Shown here piece by piece: positions 50,783 to 59,371 of a DNA stretch of 64,000 nt. This DNA comes from Pedobacter frigiditerrae. Its GTDB lineage: Bacteria > Bacteroidota > Bacteroidia > Sphingobacteriales > Sphingobacteriaceae. Location: contig NZ_SJSK01000004.1 in NCBI RefSeq assembly GCF_004331645.1, positions 62,001-126,000 on the forward strand, written 5' to 3'. The notes beneath the pieces were generated by a model. The model worked only from the letters and a program-made list of their open reading frames with translations. It made no database searches and had not been told where the DNA came from. The translations under genes and the position numbers were made by a program. The stretch's first letter is position 1. Each line of letters opens with the position of its first letter.

Positions 50783-52198
50783 ATGAGAAAAAAATACTTT
50801 TTAGCATGTGTCTTATTACTTGTAATCAGCAACTTAAAAGCGCAACAATATGCATTATTTAATACACGAACAATGTTCGATGCCTTTGAAAACCCAGCTG
50901 CAAGGTCTTTCACTTTAGATAGTTCCGGTAAATTTGCCTCTAATTTCTTTTTCCCAAATTTTGCTGTAAATGCAGCTCATAAAGGTAGTGCTGATGATGT
51001 AATTAGGAAATTGGCCAATACAGGGATTTATGACACTGGAACCATACCTTTAGGTGCTGGAATAAGAAATAAGCTCTTCCAAAACTCTAATGTTTACCTA
51101 GCTACTTTCAGAATTTTTAGCTCCTATAAGTTTAATCAGGAAATTGGTTTTGCATGGCAAGTAAGAACAGATGCCTATGCAGATTACACCAATGAAACAC
51201 TCGCTATTTTAGATTCTTACAAAAAATTTGATGCAGGCCCTTACGAAGACGTCTTTAACTCTAGCGGTTATCAGCAATCTTACCATCAATTTAGTGTAGG
51301 CATTAGAGAAAATTGGGATAAAAGACTAGCATTTGGCCTAAAATTAAGCCTATTAAGCGGCATAGCTTATAATAAAATCGACATTAACAATTCATATTTC
51401 TACCTAGACCAACTTAATAACAGATTAGATATAGGTGTAAATGGAACATATAAAGGCACTTTCCTTTATGAAGATGAGATTGAAAAGAAAATGCTCATTC
51501 CTACCTTTAAAAACCCAGGCCTATCTGTAAGTTTAGGCACAACCTATTCATCAAGAAGTGGATATTTTTTAATGGGAAACATTAAGGATTTAGGTTTTAT
51601 AAGGTGGAACAAAAAATCTCACGTCGCTAAATTTAATACTATAAAAAGCATAACTGATGTAGCTAATGCTGATGTAACTGAAGAGGTATTGGAAATTGCA
51701 CAAGATGCAGATGAACAGAAAAGGTTTCTTACCCCAACTAATGCAAAAGCAGATTTTTTAATTTCGAGAACATTTAATTTTTATAAACCCAGCGTCGTCA
51801 TTTCTAAAAATTTGTTTCACCAGGGAGGAGATATTGCATTTGTAAACACATTTAAAACAGGTAATTTATCAGCAAGTTTAACACCGGTATATAATTTCAA
51901 CAAATTCATTATGGTGGGTATTCAGGGCATGTACCAGACGCCAAACTTTGAATTTTTTCTGGGAACAGATAATTTAGGTAAGTCTATTTCTTTAGGTAGG
52001 GGAATAAATCAAAGTGATGCATTAGTTGGAAAAGGATATATTGGTGGTTCTATTTATATGGGCTTAGGCATAAAATTTGGGCAAACTGTAAATCATCCTA
52101 TGAACTTGAGTACAATGCCTGGCGTAAATGGCGCAAGAGTTTATAAAGGATTTTTTAGAAGTATTTATGATTTCTTTGTAAAGCCAAAGCAGTTTTAA
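50783..52198 (+). CDS. DUF5723-like outer-membrane protein
   Basis: The protein has 471 residues. The signal peptide ends at 'LKAQ' (about 21), followed by 'YALFNTRTMFDAFENPAARSF', the start typical of Bacteroidota DUF5723-type OmpP1/FadL-like barrels. The body is strand-rich and ends 'YKGFFRSIYDFFVKPKQF'. A GTG at 50777 would add two residues; ATG at 50783 is preferred. It shares a 14-nt spacer with the upstream exported protein. The end overlaps tsaB (convergent) by 4 nt. The role may be export or transport; no substrate is known. Confidence 0.72.
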   Translation: MRKKYFLACVLLLVISNLKAQQYALFNTRTMFDAFENPAARSFTLDSSGKFASNFFFPNFAVNAAHKGSADDVIRKLANTGIYDTGTIPLGAGIRNKLFQNSNVYLATFRIFSSYKFNQEIGFAWQVRTDAYADYTNETLAILDSYKKFDAGPYEDVFNSSGYQQSYHQFSVGIRENWDKRLAFGLKLSLLSGIAYNKIDINNSYFYLDQLNNRLDIGVNGTYKGTFLYEDEIEKKMLIPTFKNPGLSVSLGTTYSSRSGYFLMGNIKDLGFIRWNKKSHVAKFNTIKSITDVANADVTEEVLEIAQDADEQKRFLTPTNAKADFLISRTFNFYKPSVVISKNLFHQGGDIAFVNTFKTGNLSASLTPVYNFNKFIMVGIQGMYQTPNFEFFLGTDNLGKSISLGRGINQSDALVGKGYIGGSIYMGLGIKFGQTVNHPMNLSTMPGVNGARVYKGFFRSIYDFFVKPKQF

Positions 52199-52884
52199 AG
52201 CACCTTGTTTTTGGGGGTGGTAAAAACGAAATCTTTTAAGTAAAATGGCTCGAAATAAGCAACATCTTCAAAGCTTTCATTCACGAAAGCTGCATTTGCA
52301 AGGTTGCTCATATGGGCAGCAGAATTAAAATTAACATTTGAAAAATGTGCATTTTGATGTATTAAAACAGGCGCACATTTGGCTGCGCCATCACCAATAA
52401 ATGTTAAATAATTACTATCAAGCTCTAAAACAAAACTCTTTTCATCTACAATTTTTGCATTAACTGTCTCTACCTGATGAAGATGATTATCATACACTGC
52501 TGTAAAAACTTCCATTCGCCTAGCATCTATCATAGGGCAAATTAAACCGCCATAGTTAGGATGTTGAATTAAAAACCCATTTGCCATCATCTGCAAAGTA
52601 TTAATAGCAATTAAAGGTTTATCTAAAGCAAAACACAAACCTTTAGCTGTGGAAACACCAATACGTAAGCCAGTATAAGAACCAGGACCCTTACTTACCG
52701 CAACCGCTTCTAAATCTGCATATTTAAGATTAGCAGTCCTCATGACCTCTTCAATAAATAGCGTTAAGCTAGAAGCATGAATGTTTTGAGCCGTTTCTTC
52801 CCTTAATGCAATTGTTTCTCCGTTAACAGAAATTGCAACAGAACAAACTTGGGTAGCGGTTTCAATTTGTAAGATGGTTGCCAT
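52195..52884 (-). CDS. tsaB: tRNA threonylcarbamoyladenosine biosynthesis protein TsaB
   Basis: The protein has 229 residues. It partners TsaD in making t6A37 in tRNA. An ASKHA-fold start 'MATILQIETATQVCSVAISV' is followed by 'VAVSKGPGSYTGLRIGVSTAKGLCFALDKPL', the conserved TsaB region. TsaD, TsaC and TsaE are not in the window. A -7 box sits 4 nt before the ATG. Convergent overlap of 4 nt with the DUF5723-like gene. Confidence 0.93.
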   Translation of the reverse strand: MATILQIETATQVCSVAISVNGETIALREETAQNIHASSLTLFIEEVMRTANLKYADLEAVAVSKGPGSYTGLRIGVSTAKGLCFALDKPLIAINTLQMMANGFLIQHPNYGGLICPMIDARRMEVFTAVYDNHLHQVETVNAKIVDEKSFVLELDSNYLTFIGDGAAKCAPVLIHQNAHFSNVNFNSAAHMSNLANAAFVNESFEDVAYFEPFYLKDFVFTTPKNKVL

Positions 52885-52888
52885 TGCT

Positions 52889-52896
52889 CAAATATA
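52889..52896 (-). promoter_or_regulatory. -7 box TATATTTG of tsaB
   Basis: On the reverse strand TATATTTG (TAnnTTTG) ends 4 nt before the tsaB ATG, so the mRNA would be almost leaderless. No -33 TTG was found. Confidence 0.5.
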
Positions 52897-52937
52897 AGAA
52901 GGTAAAATGGAAAATGTAAGATGGAAGTTATTTTTAG

Positions 52938-53168
52938 CTAGGGAACTGGATCATGTCCGTGTTTACCCCAAGGATGGCAACTTGCAATGCGTTTTAAGGT
53001 AAGCCAACCACCATAAAACGGTCCGTGTTTCTTAATGGCCTCTACACCGTATTGTGAGCAAGTAGGTGTAAATCTACAACTTGCACCTAACAATGGCGAT
53101 AAAAGCAACTGATACAGCTTAATGATGCCTAGAAATAACCAAGAAAACAATAACTTAATTATTTTCAT
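52938..53168 (-). CDS. yidD: Membrane protein insertion efficiency factor YidD
   Basis: The protein has 76 residues. An amphipathic N-terminus ('[27 protein letters not shown]' in outline) precedes the hallmark '[19 protein letters not shown]', with three Cys in total. Length is normal. It overlaps rnpA by 14 nt, as in most bacteria where rpmH-rnpA-yidD are together; yidC would be expected next but is not here. Confidence 0.94.
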   Translation of the reverse strand: MKIIKLLFSWLFLGIIKLYQLLLSPLLGASCRFTPTCSQYGVEAIKKHGPFYGGWLTLKRIASCHPWGKHGHDPVP

Positions 53169-53550
53169 CAGCTGTAAATTGACTGGTTAACTTTTTTAGG
53201 GCATTAGCTAGTTTTTTTTCAAAGAACGCATAATCGTAATGCTCTTTTCCAATAAACTGTAGAGACAGTAATAATAAATCCTTGCGATTGGCTAAAGCAC
53301 TATACAACAAGGCTTCTTTTTGCTGGCGATACGCTTCACGAGTTCTTCTTTTTATTAAGTTACGGTCTACCGCGTGTTTAAAACGCTTTTTAGCCACATT
53401 AATAACCACTTGAGCAGGATATTGATGTGGCTCTTCACTAAAAAGAAAAGTTAGCCGAAATGGATATAATAAAAAAGAAGAACCGTTTTTAAATAGCAAG
53501 TCTAATGACTTTTTGCTACATAACCGTTCTTCTTTGTTAAATTTGTTCAT
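53155..53550 (-). CDS. rnpA: Ribonuclease P protein component
   Basis: The protein has 131 residues. It is the protein cofactor of RNase P for 5' maturation of tRNAs. It starts '[20 protein letters not shown]' and has the RNR motif region '[24 protein letters not shown]', the signature of RnpA. It lies 83 bp after rpmH and overlaps yidD, which reflects the conserved gene order. The catalytic RNase P RNA gene is not in the window. Confidence 0.96.
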   Translation of the reverse strand: MNKFNKEERLCSKKSLDLLFKNGSSFLLYPFRLTFLFSEEPHQYPAQVVINVAKKRFKHAVDRNLIKRRTREAYRQQKEALLYSALANRKDLLLLSLQFIGKEHYDYAFFEKKLANALKKLTSQFTADENN

Positions 53551-53633
53551 CTTTTTGATTGTTACCTACACAAGGTTTTGCAGACTAATTACTGCACCAG
53601 GTGCCAAAGGCATCCCTTTGGGACAATCAAAAA

Positions 53634-53792
53634 TTATGCTTTATGACGACGCTCGTCAGAAACTGATAATCTTTTTCTTCCTTTTGCACGGCGAGATGCT
53701 AATACTCTTCTACCGTTTGCTGTAGCCATTCTTTCGCGGAAGCCATGCTTGTTTCTTCTCTTTCTTTGCGAAGGTTGGAATGTTCTTTTCAT
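53634..53792 (-). CDS. rpmH: 50S ribosomal protein L34
   Basis: The 52-residue reverse-strand reading starts '[20 protein letters not shown]', continues '[20 protein letters not shown]' and ends '[12 protein letters not shown]'. This is the L34 sequence, with the family's strong basic composition. The gene is short and easy to miss. It opens the rpmH-rnpA-yidD series. Confidence 0.98.
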   Translation of the reverse strand: MKRTFQPSQRKRRNKHGFRERMATANGRRVLASRRAKGRKRLSVSDERRHKA

Positions 53793-54184
53793 AACTGTAT
53801 AATATCTTAACTAGAGTTTTTAAATAAGAGGTGCAAATATAATGCGATTTTTCTAAAAATGCAAGAGGCATTTAGTTTTATTTTTTATTTATTTCCAAAG
53901 TTGTTAGACTTAGAAGATTAATGGTTGTAAAACTACTTAAAGTCCTTTTAATGTAAATCAAAGATAGTAATTCTTTTGAATCTGTAGTTCCGCCCCCACT
54001 TCAACTTCTTGTTTTCGCACCTCAAACTTGCGGCTTTCTCGCTATGGTTAGATTTAAGTGCAAGTTTTGTGCACAGAACTGAGTTTCCTAAACCAGATTG
54101 GTAACGATAGCTCTTGAGCTGAAAGCGAAAAGGTTAAAGCAGGACAAGCTTTAATGGCTGCAGTAATTTGCTTTTCGAAAAAAT
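53793..54184. other. Intergenic region between rpmH and the LytTR gene
   Basis: No gene is supported. It is not an oriC: no cluster of TTATCCACA-like boxes is seen. The part from 53880 to 53975 is AT-rich; 53985-54180 is GC-richer, with stretches such as GCTGAAAGCGAAAAGGTTAAAG and GGACAAGCTTTAATGG that look like a degraded large repeat similar in flavour to the one at 33651-33717. Confidence 0.5.
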
Positions 54185-54919
54185 CTACAAACCCAATGCG
54201 GCTTTCAGTTTCACGTATCCAGTTTTACTAACTGGCAACCAAATTCCCGATTTTAAGAGCACAATATAACTTTCTTTTTCCTTCAATTCTATTTTGGTTA
54301 CCTCTGCCAAATTAATGATGTAAGAACGATGAATTCTAATAAACTGATTTGGATCTAATGTTTGTTCAAAGAAACTCATCGTTTTATTTTTATGGAAATT
54401 ACCTTCTGTTGTATTTAATTTCACATAATCATCATCTGCCTCAATGTAATTAAGTTCAGTAACAGGAATTATTTTAATTACGCCTGCATTTTTCACCACA
54501 ATCCTGCTGTTTTGTGCTGGGGATAACGATGCGCTTTCCAATAGCTCATTACTAGTTTCACCTTTGGCTAGTTTAGCAGGCAATTTCTGCATGGCTTGGT
54601 CAAAACGCACTTGCTCTATTGGTTTTAACAAGTAATCTACCGCATTAACCTCAAATGCTTTAATGGCATATTCATCAAACGCTGTGGTAAAAATAACAGC
54701 AGGGTGATTTTCTACCAATTCAAGCATCTCAAAACCACTTATTTTCGGCATCTGGATATCTAAGAAAATAAAATCTGGCTTGTGCTGGGTAATCGCTTTT
54801 AATCCTTCGAAACCATCGCTACATTCAGCAACAATTTCTATGTCTGGATACGATTTCAAATAGTGCTTAACCACATCCCTTGCTAAAGCTTCATCGTCAA
54901 TTAGTATCGTTCTTATCAT
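54185..54919 (-). CDS. LytTR-family response regulator
   Basis: The protein has 244 residues. The receiver (1-120) has 'MIRTILIDDEALARDVVKHY', phosphoacceptor Asp54 in 'DFIFLDIQMPKISGFEML' and 'NAVDYLLKPIEQVRFDQA'. The LytTR domain (about 145-244) has 'LNYIEADDDYVKLNTTEG' and 'RIHRSYIINLAEVTKIEL'. An open frame extends 39 codons upstream, but that lies inside the kinase gene; the ATG at 54919 is chosen. It overlaps the kinase by 23 nt, so the pair is coupled. Its target is probably cell-envelope genes, judging by the LiaF-like gene. Confidence 0.92.
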   Translation of the reverse strand: MIRTILIDDEALARDVVKHYLKSYPDIEIVAECSDGFEGLKAITQHKPDFIFLDIQMPKISGFEMLELVENHPAVIFTTAFDEYAIKAFEVNAVDYLLKPIEQVRFDQAMQKLPAKLAKGETSNELLESASLSPAQNSRIVVKNAGVIKIIPVTELNYIEADDDYVKLNTTEGNFHKNKTMSFFEQTLDPNQFIRIHRSYIINLAEVTKIELKEKESYIVLLKSGIWLPVSKTGYVKLKAALGL

Positions 54920-55958
54920 CTTTTTGAGGTATTTTAAGCGTAGTAATGTATAAATTATCGTTTTGCGTTTCTGTTTGTAAAAGATTGCTATCAGCAAATA
55001 ACAAATATAATCTTCTTCTAATTGCAGACAAGCCAAACCCAGTTCCTTTACTCGCCTTCATTTCTAGGTCATAAGGGTTAGAAACACAAATAACCAAAGC
55101 CTTATTTTCAAGCTTTACTCTCATTGCAATAGTTATAGCTGTTGATGTGTTGTACAAACCAAACTTAATTGCATTTTCTACTATAGGCTGCAATAAAGTT
55201 CCTGGCAAACATAAACCTAAAGTGTCTTCTTCAATTTGTACATCAATATTTAACCTATGGCTAAAACGAACTTTTTCTATATCTAAATATAATTGAATAT
55301 ACTCCATTTCTTCGGCTACGTTTACCCAAACTTCATCATCACGCTTTAAAGTACCACGTAAAAATGCAGCTAATTTGGTAATCATTGTTCCTGCTTCAGT
55401 CGGATTTACAATGGTTAATGCATATACAGAGTTTAAACTATTGAATAGAAAGTGAGGCTGCAATTGGTGCCTTAACTTATTCAGTTCTGCTTCCTTTGCT
55501 AAATTTTGGGCAGTTAACAATCTATCTTGCGTGGCAGATTGTTCTTCTACCCTGTACCATAATATATTAGCCAAGGCACACCAACTTAAACACAAAAAAA
55601 CTATTAATGCCCTATAAGGAAGGGAGAATTTCAAAAACTCAATATAATCAGCTTCTCTACTAAAAACATAGCTCAGACCATATTTTGCCAAGAAAACAAC
55701 CACCAACGTAAGCACAATTGTCAGTAGTAACAGAAATAACATTTTCTCATTTTTAGGCTGATAATAGCCCAGCATGTTACTTAGGGTTATACAGCCAATG
55801 GCCAATAGACCATTACTAAGAATGCTATCGGCCAAGGCAATTTGCCAAGAAAAATCTAAGGTATAATAAATCAGAAAGGCACAAATCCCAATCCAACAGA
55901 GCAGTATAATACTACAGACAGATTTTATTTGTTTTATGGATAAGGGTGTTGTTGTCAA
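54897..55958 (-). CDS. LytS-type sensor histidine kinase
   Basis: The protein has 353 residues. About four membrane helices (14-31, 44-62, 75-93, 113-131) are followed by the LytS-type His_kinase region with His169 in 'LRHQLQPHFLFNSLNSVYAL' and ATP-binding 'LLQPIVENAIKFG' and 'GTGFGLSAIRRRLYLLFA'. It has no large sensor domain, so it probably senses the membrane state or a partner. The LiaF-like gene lies 24 nt upstream; the response regulator overlaps its end. Confidence 0.92.
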   Translation of the reverse strand: MTTTPLSIKQIKSVCSIILLCWIGICAFLIYYTLDFSWQIALADSILSNGLLAIGCITLSNMLGYYQPKNEKMLFLLLLTIVLTLVVVFLAKYGLSYVFSREADYIEFLKFSLPYRALIVFLCLSWCALANILWYRVEEQSATQDRLLTAQNLAKEAELNKLRHQLQPHFLFNSLNSVYALTIVNPTEAGTMITKLAAFLRGTLKRDDEVWVNVAEEMEYIQLYLDIEKVRFSHRLNIDVQIEEDTLGLCLPGTLLQPIVENAIKFGLYNTSTAITIAMRVKLENKALVICVSNPYDLEMKASKGTGFGLSAIRRRLYLLFADSNLLQTETQNDNLYITTLKIPQKDDKNDTN

Positions 55959-55982
55959 AACTCTAAGTTTAAGGTGAACTGA

Positions 55983-56798
55983 TTAATAGTTTCTAATATC
56001 AACCCCACCAAACATCGCTATGCCTTTTATAATTAATAATTTATTTGGTCCTTCAGCTAATGGCTGAATACTCCTTTTATCGTCTAAACCTCCAAATATT
56101 GCAGCTATCTCAGATTTCACATGCCAACCTGGAGGGATGATTATTTTGCATCCACCAAATACGGCAGTGATGTCGATTGTAATTTCACCCTCAAAATCTG
56201 CCTGTGTTAAATTCAAATCACAACCTCCGAAAACGGCAGTGACTTCGCCCCCTTTAAAGTTCTTAGAGTAAATTGTTTGATGACTGCCACCAAATACGTT
56301 TACAGAATCTAAATAATCATTACTACTTGTTTTCTTTTCAGCATTTGGATTAAAATTTGGGTCTTCTGCTGGGTTAGCCAAATAAGGGTCATGTTCGCCA
56401 AATCTTGTTTTCCATTTATCACCTTTATTTTTCCATTTCGCTTTGTGTTTAAAGTCGCTTTTTGGTTTAAAGATTAAAAATAAACCTAATGCAATAATTA
56501 AGGCTGGCCATCCAATTTTATCAAAATCAATTGTATCATCAAGTGCTTCTTTTAAAGTAAAAAATGCACCAATGATGATTAATATCACACCATTTCCATT
56601 TTTAAAATTATGTTTAAATCCTATAAATAAACCTATTAGGATTAATATGTTGCTCCAGTGAAATATCCAACTAGGCAAATTTAAACCGCAATTATTTAGC
56701 AGTAAAAGTGAACCAACTCCAATTATAATTAATCCAGCCCAAACTTTTCCGGAGTTGTTCGCTGTATTTTTATTTTCGTTTATATTATTATTTTCCAT
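55983..56798 (-). CDS. LiaF-like membrane protein (DUF5668-type helices plus LiaF beta domain)
   Basis: The protein has 271 residues. A hydrophilic Asn-rich start ('MENNNINENKNTANNSGK') precedes four predicted membrane helices of DUF5668 type (about 20-110: 'VWAGLIIIGVGSLLLLNNCG', 'NGVILIIIGAFFTLKEALDD', 'WPALIIALGLFLIFKPK'). The C-terminal 100 residues are a LiaF-like (DUF2154) beta domain with four repeats of '(A/N)VFGG' ('SVNVFGGSHQTIY', 'VTAVFGGCDLNL', 'ITAVFGGCKIII', 'IAMFGGVDIRNY'). LiaF controls LiaS/LiaR in Firmicutes; here the next genes are LytS/LytTR, so a similar stress sensor is likely (inference). A TTG nine codons upstream lies inside the -7 box, so ATG 56798 is used. Confidence 0.82.
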   Translation of the reverse strand: MENNNINENKNTANNSGKVWAGLIIIGVGSLLLLNNCGLNLPSWIFHWSNILILIGLFIGFKHNFKNGNGVILIIIGAFFTLKEALDDTIDFDKIGWPALIIALGLFLIFKPKSDFKHKAKWKNKGDKWKTRFGEHDPYLANPAEDPNFNPNAEKKTSSNDYLDSVNVFGGSHQTIYSKNFKGGEVTAVFGGCDLNLTQADFEGEITIDITAVFGGCKIIIPPGWHVKSEIAAIFGGLDDKRSIQPLAEGPNKLLIIKGIAMFGGVDIRNY

Positions 56799-56822
56799 TT
56801 CCTTATTCTCTAAATGTATATC

Positions 56823-56853
56823 CAAATGTAAGGGGAACTTTTACATTCGACAA
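56823..56853 (-). promoter_or_regulatory. Promoter of the LiaF-like/LytS/LytTR operon
   Basis: On the reverse strand: TTG (56851-56853), exactly 20 bp, then TACATTTG (56823-56830), a complete match to the Bacteroidota TTG-N19-21-TAnnTTTG promoter. It lies 24 nt before the ATG. Confidence 0.8.
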
Positions 56854-57042
56854 CCATACTTTGTTATTTACAAGCTTATTCTCGGTAAAAAGCATTAATT
56901 AATCGGTAAGTATTTTTGCTTTTTGTTAAAACCAATTGGCCAAGCGTTATAAATGATTAATTTAAGTTTACGATTGGTTAAATTATAGAAAATATTTTTT
57001 CAATTTTAATCGTAATCTTGATTATTCTAAAATCTTAATGCG

Positions 57043-59316
57043 ATGATAAAACCCATCTTAATATACTGCCTTACTTTATTCTTTTTATTTTGCAATCCTT
57101 CAGATGGTAAATCACAGGGAAAAGTAGAAGATTATCAACGAGCCGAACTATTTAATGGCTTAATGCAAAACAAAATATATCATGCTCCTACAAACATCAA
57201 ATGGCTGGCTGATAAGAGACAGTATTTCTACAGCATACTTACAGCAAAAGGAACCGAATATCGATTAGTGGATCCACACAGCTTAATACAAGCATCAGCT
57301 TTTGACCAAGAAAGACTTGCTGCAGAACTTTCTTCTCTTACTAATTCTAAGTTAGAAGCCTTTAAACTTCCAATTACGAATGTAGCAATGAACAATAATG
57401 CTACAGAATTGAATTTTAATTATGGCGATAAACAATGGACTTATGACTTGGCTACCTTTAAGTGCAAGGAAATAGTAAAACAAGACAACCAAAGGCAAAC
57501 AGGATATTGGGGAGATAGACAGGGAGATGCTTTAGATAGAAAAGTAAAATCCCCTGATGGGAAATGGAATGCCTACATTAAAAACTACAATGTATACATT
57601 AAAGGCACAGAACCAACAGCTAAAGAATTTCAATTAAGTTTTGATGGTTCTGAAGGAGAATATTACAATACCGAGTTAGCTTGGTCTCCTGATTCTAAAA
57701 AATTAGCCACTTATAAAGTTCGCCCTGCTAAACCGCATTTAATTTACTTAATAGAATCCTCTCCTACTACCCAACTCCAGCCCATTCTACAATCTAGAAA
57801 CTATTTAAAACCTGGCGATGCGCTAGCTCAGTCACAACCATCTTTATTTATCATAGATACTAAAAAACAAATAGCTGTTGACCAAAGTAAAATCCCAACC
57901 CAATATGCTTTAACCAATTTGCAATGGAGAACAGACAGCAGAGCATTTACTTTTGAATACAATCAAAGAGGGCATCAAAAATATAGTGTTGTAGAAGTTA
58001 ATACAACGGGATTTGTTAAAGAATTGATTGCAGAGGAAAGCAAAACCTTTATACATTACAGTGGAAAAAGATTTAGGTATGATATTAATGATGGAAAAGA
58101 AATAATTTGGGCTTCTGAACGAGACGGATGGAATCATTTATATCTATACGATGGGGAAGGGAAATTAAAAAATCAAATAACCAAAGGAGAATGGGTAATA
58201 CGAAGTATAATTAATGTTAACGAAAAAGAAAGAACTATTCTGTTTGAAGGTAGTGGCATGGAAAAAAGTCAAGACCCTTATTTTATTCAATACTATAAAA
58301 TTAATTTTGATGGTACAGGACTAATAAAATTAACTACTGAAGACGGAAATCATAAAGCGTATTTTAGTGATGATTTTAGCACATTTATAGACACATATTC
58401 TCGAATAGATAAAGTACAAATAACCATTTTAAGAAATGGCAAAACTGGAAAGCTATTAAAAGAATTAGAGCAAGCAGACATTAATCCCTTACTTAAAACT
58501 GGATGGAAATTACCAGAAGTTTTTAGTGCAAAAGGTAGGGATGGCAAAACAGATATTTGGGGAATGATTATCCGTCCAAGTAATTTTAACCCATCAAAAA
58601 AATATCCTGTTATAGAATATATTTATGCTGGACCACATGACTCTTTCGTACCAAAAAGCTTTGTAAACGACTCAAGAGGCTCCTTACATGAATTGGCCGA
58701 ACTGGGTTTTATCGTAGTGCAGATAGACGGAATGGGAACTTCTAACCGTTCTAAAGCGTTCCATGATGTGGCTTGGAAAAACTTAAAAGACGGCGGCTTT
58801 CCAGATAGAATACTCTGGATAAAAGAAGCAGCCAAGAAATATAATTACATGGATTTAAGCAGGGTTGGCATTTTCGGTAATTCTGCAGGTGGTCAAAGTT
58901 TGTTAGGAGCTTTGTTATTTCATCCAGACTTCTATAAAGTTGCAGTTTCCTCTTCTGGATGCCATGATAATAGAATGGATAAAATATGGTGGAACGAACA
59001 ATGGATGGGCTATCCTATTGGTCCAGAATACGGCGAATCTTCTAACGTAGACAATGCTTATAGATTACAGGGGAAATTACTGCTAATTCTAGGTGAGTTA
59101 GATGACAATGTAGACCCTTCCTCAACCATGCAAGTAATAAATCAATTAGTTAAGGCCAACAAGAATTTTGATTTTTTAATGGTGCCTGGAATGAAACATT
59201 CTTTAGGTGGCGATTATGGTGAGCATAAAAGGCGTGATTTCTTTGTCAAACATCTATTGGGTGTTGATCCACCAGAATGGGCTTGGAAAACGAATATAAC
59301 CATCCCCAAACCCTAA
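57043..59316 (+). CDS. S9 family prolyl oligopeptidase (DPP IV-like)
   Basis: The protein has 757 residues. The signal peptide ends near 'GKSQG' (about 25). A DPP IV-type beta-propeller (about 60-500) precedes an alpha/beta hydrolase (about 510-757). The catalytic Ser614 is in 'GIFGNSAGGQSLLGAL', the Asp is probably in 'LGELDDNVDPSSTM' and the His in 'PGMKHSLGGDYGEHKRRDFF'. It resembles exported dipeptidyl peptidases that release X-Pro dipeptides. The C-terminal residues (Ile-Pro-Lys-Pro) and stop lie in a CCCCAAACCCTAAA stretch that looks like the repeat arm also found at the ung end. Confidence 0.92.
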   Translation: MIKPILIYCLTLFFLFCNPSDGKSQGKVEDYQRAELFNGLMQNKIYHAPTNIKWLADKRQYFYSILTAKGTEYRLVDPHSLIQASAFDQERLAAELSSLTNSKLEAFKLPITNVAMNNNATELNFNYGDKQWTYDLATFKCKEIVKQDNQRQTGYWGDRQGDALDRKVKSPDGKWNAYIKNYNVYIKGTEPTAKEFQLSFDGSEGEYYNTELAWSPDSKKLATYKVRPAKPHLIYLIESSPTTQLQPILQSRNYLKPGDALAQSQPSLFIIDTKKQIAVDQSKIPTQYALTNLQWRTDSRAFTFEYNQRGHQKYSVVEVNTTGFVKELIAEESKTFIHYSGKRFRYDINDGKEIIWASERDGWNHLYLYDGEGKLKNQITKGEWVIRSIINVNEKERTILFEGSGMEKSQDPYFIQYYKINFDGTGLIKLTTEDGNHKAYFSDDFSTFIDTYSRIDKVQITILRNGKTGKLLKELEQADINPLLKTGWKLPEVFSAKGRDGKTDIWGMIIRPSNFNPSKKYPVIEYIYAGPHDSFVPKSFVNDSRGSLHELAELGFIVVQIDGMGTSNRSKAFHDVAWKNLKDGGFPDRILWIKEAAKKYNYMDLSRVGIFGNSAGGQSLLGALLFHPDFYKVAVSSSGCHDNRMDKIWWNEQWMGYPIGPEYGESSNVDNAYRLQGKLLLILGELDDNVDPSSTMQVINQLVKANKNFDFLMVPGMKHSLGGDYGEHKRRDFFVKHLLGVDPPEWAWKTNITIPKP

Positions 59317-59371
59317 ATATTTTATAGAGCTATTGATTTTTGATACATTCGTAGTTATAAACTAAATAACT

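Noticed and set aside
52938..54184. oriC next to rpmH-rnpA-yidD
   Set aside because: This gene group often lies by the origin in other phyla, but there is no dnaA gene and no cluster of DnaA boxes here.
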